Positions 5,686 to 8,444 of a DNA stretch of 8,444 bases are shown here, in pieces (within the stretch, counting starts at the first letter, position 1; each line of letters begins with the position of its first letter). The notes below the pieces were generated by a model that ran no database searches, was not told the DNA's origin, and worked only from the letters and a program-made list of their open reading frames with translations. This DNA is from Acidobacteriota bacterium (GTDB lineage Bacteria; Acidobacteriota; Terriglobia; Terriglobales; Acidobacteriaceae): NCBI GenBank assembly GCA_021811745.1, contig JAJZNH010000725.1:1-8444 (forward strand), written 5' to 3'. The translations under genes and the position numbers were made by a program.

Positions 5686-5775
5686 GCATCGAAGGAAGAT
5701 ACGTCTCTGTCCATGGGACCTCTCCGTCGAAGATCGAGGCAGGTCTGCCGCGGGGAGTGAGGCGACCCGAGGCAC

Positions 5776-5785
5776 TGAGGCCTCA
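5776..5785. repeat. 10-base perfect palindrome
   Basis: TGAGGCCTCA reads the same on both strands, in non-coding sequence between tRNA-His and metH. GAGGC at 5769-5773 can alternatively pair with GCCTC at 5780-5784. It may be an operator-like site, a weak terminator stem, or chance. Confidence 0.2.
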
Positions 5786-5838
5786 AGGAGCGGGACTGGC
5801 CGAAAAAGCGAACGACCGAGAACGATGCCGCCGTCAAG

Positions 5839-6099
5839 CTAAGTGGACATACCCGGCCGTTCGAGGAGGCCACACATGCTCTTGATTGCCGTATTCTCAC
5901 TGTTGTACAAACGGCTGAAATTTTTCGCAAAATCCTGCGGGCCAGATTTGAATGCGCCCACAAATAGAATCGCCGAGGGAGACTGAACCGATCCGGAACC
6001 GCTCATGCCACGGACTGCGAGCTTGTGGATGAGTGCAATCTTTGTCCTATAGAGGATTGCAGCTTCAACCGGCACGAGCGCCTCTCGCGCAGCCGCCAC
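5839..6099 (-). CDS. unrecognised small ORF directly after metH
   Basis: I do not recognise this protein. The frame is open from just after the metH stop (6109-6111) to TAG at 5839. A GTG at 6097-6099 is preceded by GGAG six bases upstream, a good ribosome binding site that overlaps the metH stop region, so coupled translation with metH is possible; it would give 86 residues. An alternative ATG at 6004-6006 gives 55. The sequence is mixed: an Ala-rich start, a middle with SAILFVGAFKSGPQDFAKNF, and an end of NTAIKSMCGLLERPGMST. There is no signal peptide, clear membrane segment or known motif. It may be a real small gene, a degraded tail, or a chance frame. Confidence 0.22.
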   Translation of the reverse strand: MAAAREALVPVEAAILYRTKIALIHKLAVRGMSGSGSVQSPSAILFVGAFKSGPQDFAKNFSRLYNSENTAIKSMCGLLERPGMST

Positions 6100-6108
6100 T
6101 CGCAACTC

Positions 6109-8444
<2,336 letters not shown>

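Noticed and set aside
5673..5963. 96-codon minus-strand frame
   Set aside because: Ser/Arg-rich, covers the tRNA-His promoter and shows no family pattern.

Overview
The window reads as ordinary bacterial chromosome of fairly high GC content, with compact core-metabolism genes separated by decayed mobile-element debris. MetH, PurS and a bacterial type I pyrophosphatase are clearly bacterial. My best guess at the lineage is a soil bacterium such as an Acidobacteriota member, but that is only an impression from the gene types and GC-rich codon use; no marker here proves it.

Layout, left to right. At 1-97 there is the truncated middle of an IS1595-family transposase. Positions 98-826 hold no gene I can name, only a possible two-helix membrane-protein fragment on the minus strand, a GC-rich repeat-like motif and a strong hairpin. 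At 827-1681 (plus) lies a QorB/NmrA-like NAD(P)-binding oxidoreductase gene broken by three single-base frameshifts. purS (minus, 1773-2018) and ppa (plus, 2127-2687) are divergent neighbours. An APC-superfamily permease resembling plant PUT polyamine transporters (minus, 2761-4110) converges on ppa.

At 4430-4522 is tRNA-Ser(GCU) on the plus strand, and at 5591-5666 is tRNA-His(GUG) on the minus strand. The 3' ends of both tRNAs face a 1.07-kb stretch filled with transposase wreckage: a second, different IS1595-type transposase with an early stop, a frameshift and a missing C-terminus, followed by a short fragment resembling an ISAs1-family transposase. On the right, the last ~777 codons of cobalamin-dependent methionine synthase (metH, minus) run off the window edge. 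A small unrecognised ORF follows metH and may be coupled to it.

Working together: purS belongs to purine synthesis, and ppa pulls PPi-releasing biosynthetic reactions forward. metH links the folate one-carbon pool to methionine. The permease probably imports a cationic or amino-acid substrate. I see no operon tying these together and no defence, secretion or biosynthetic cluster. I did not find a convincing new system. The most notable signals are the clustered frameshifts in the oxidoreductase pseudogene, the transposon graveyard between two inward-facing tRNAs, the purS gene lacking purQ/purL neighbours and apparently transcribed without a leader, and the small ORF after metH.
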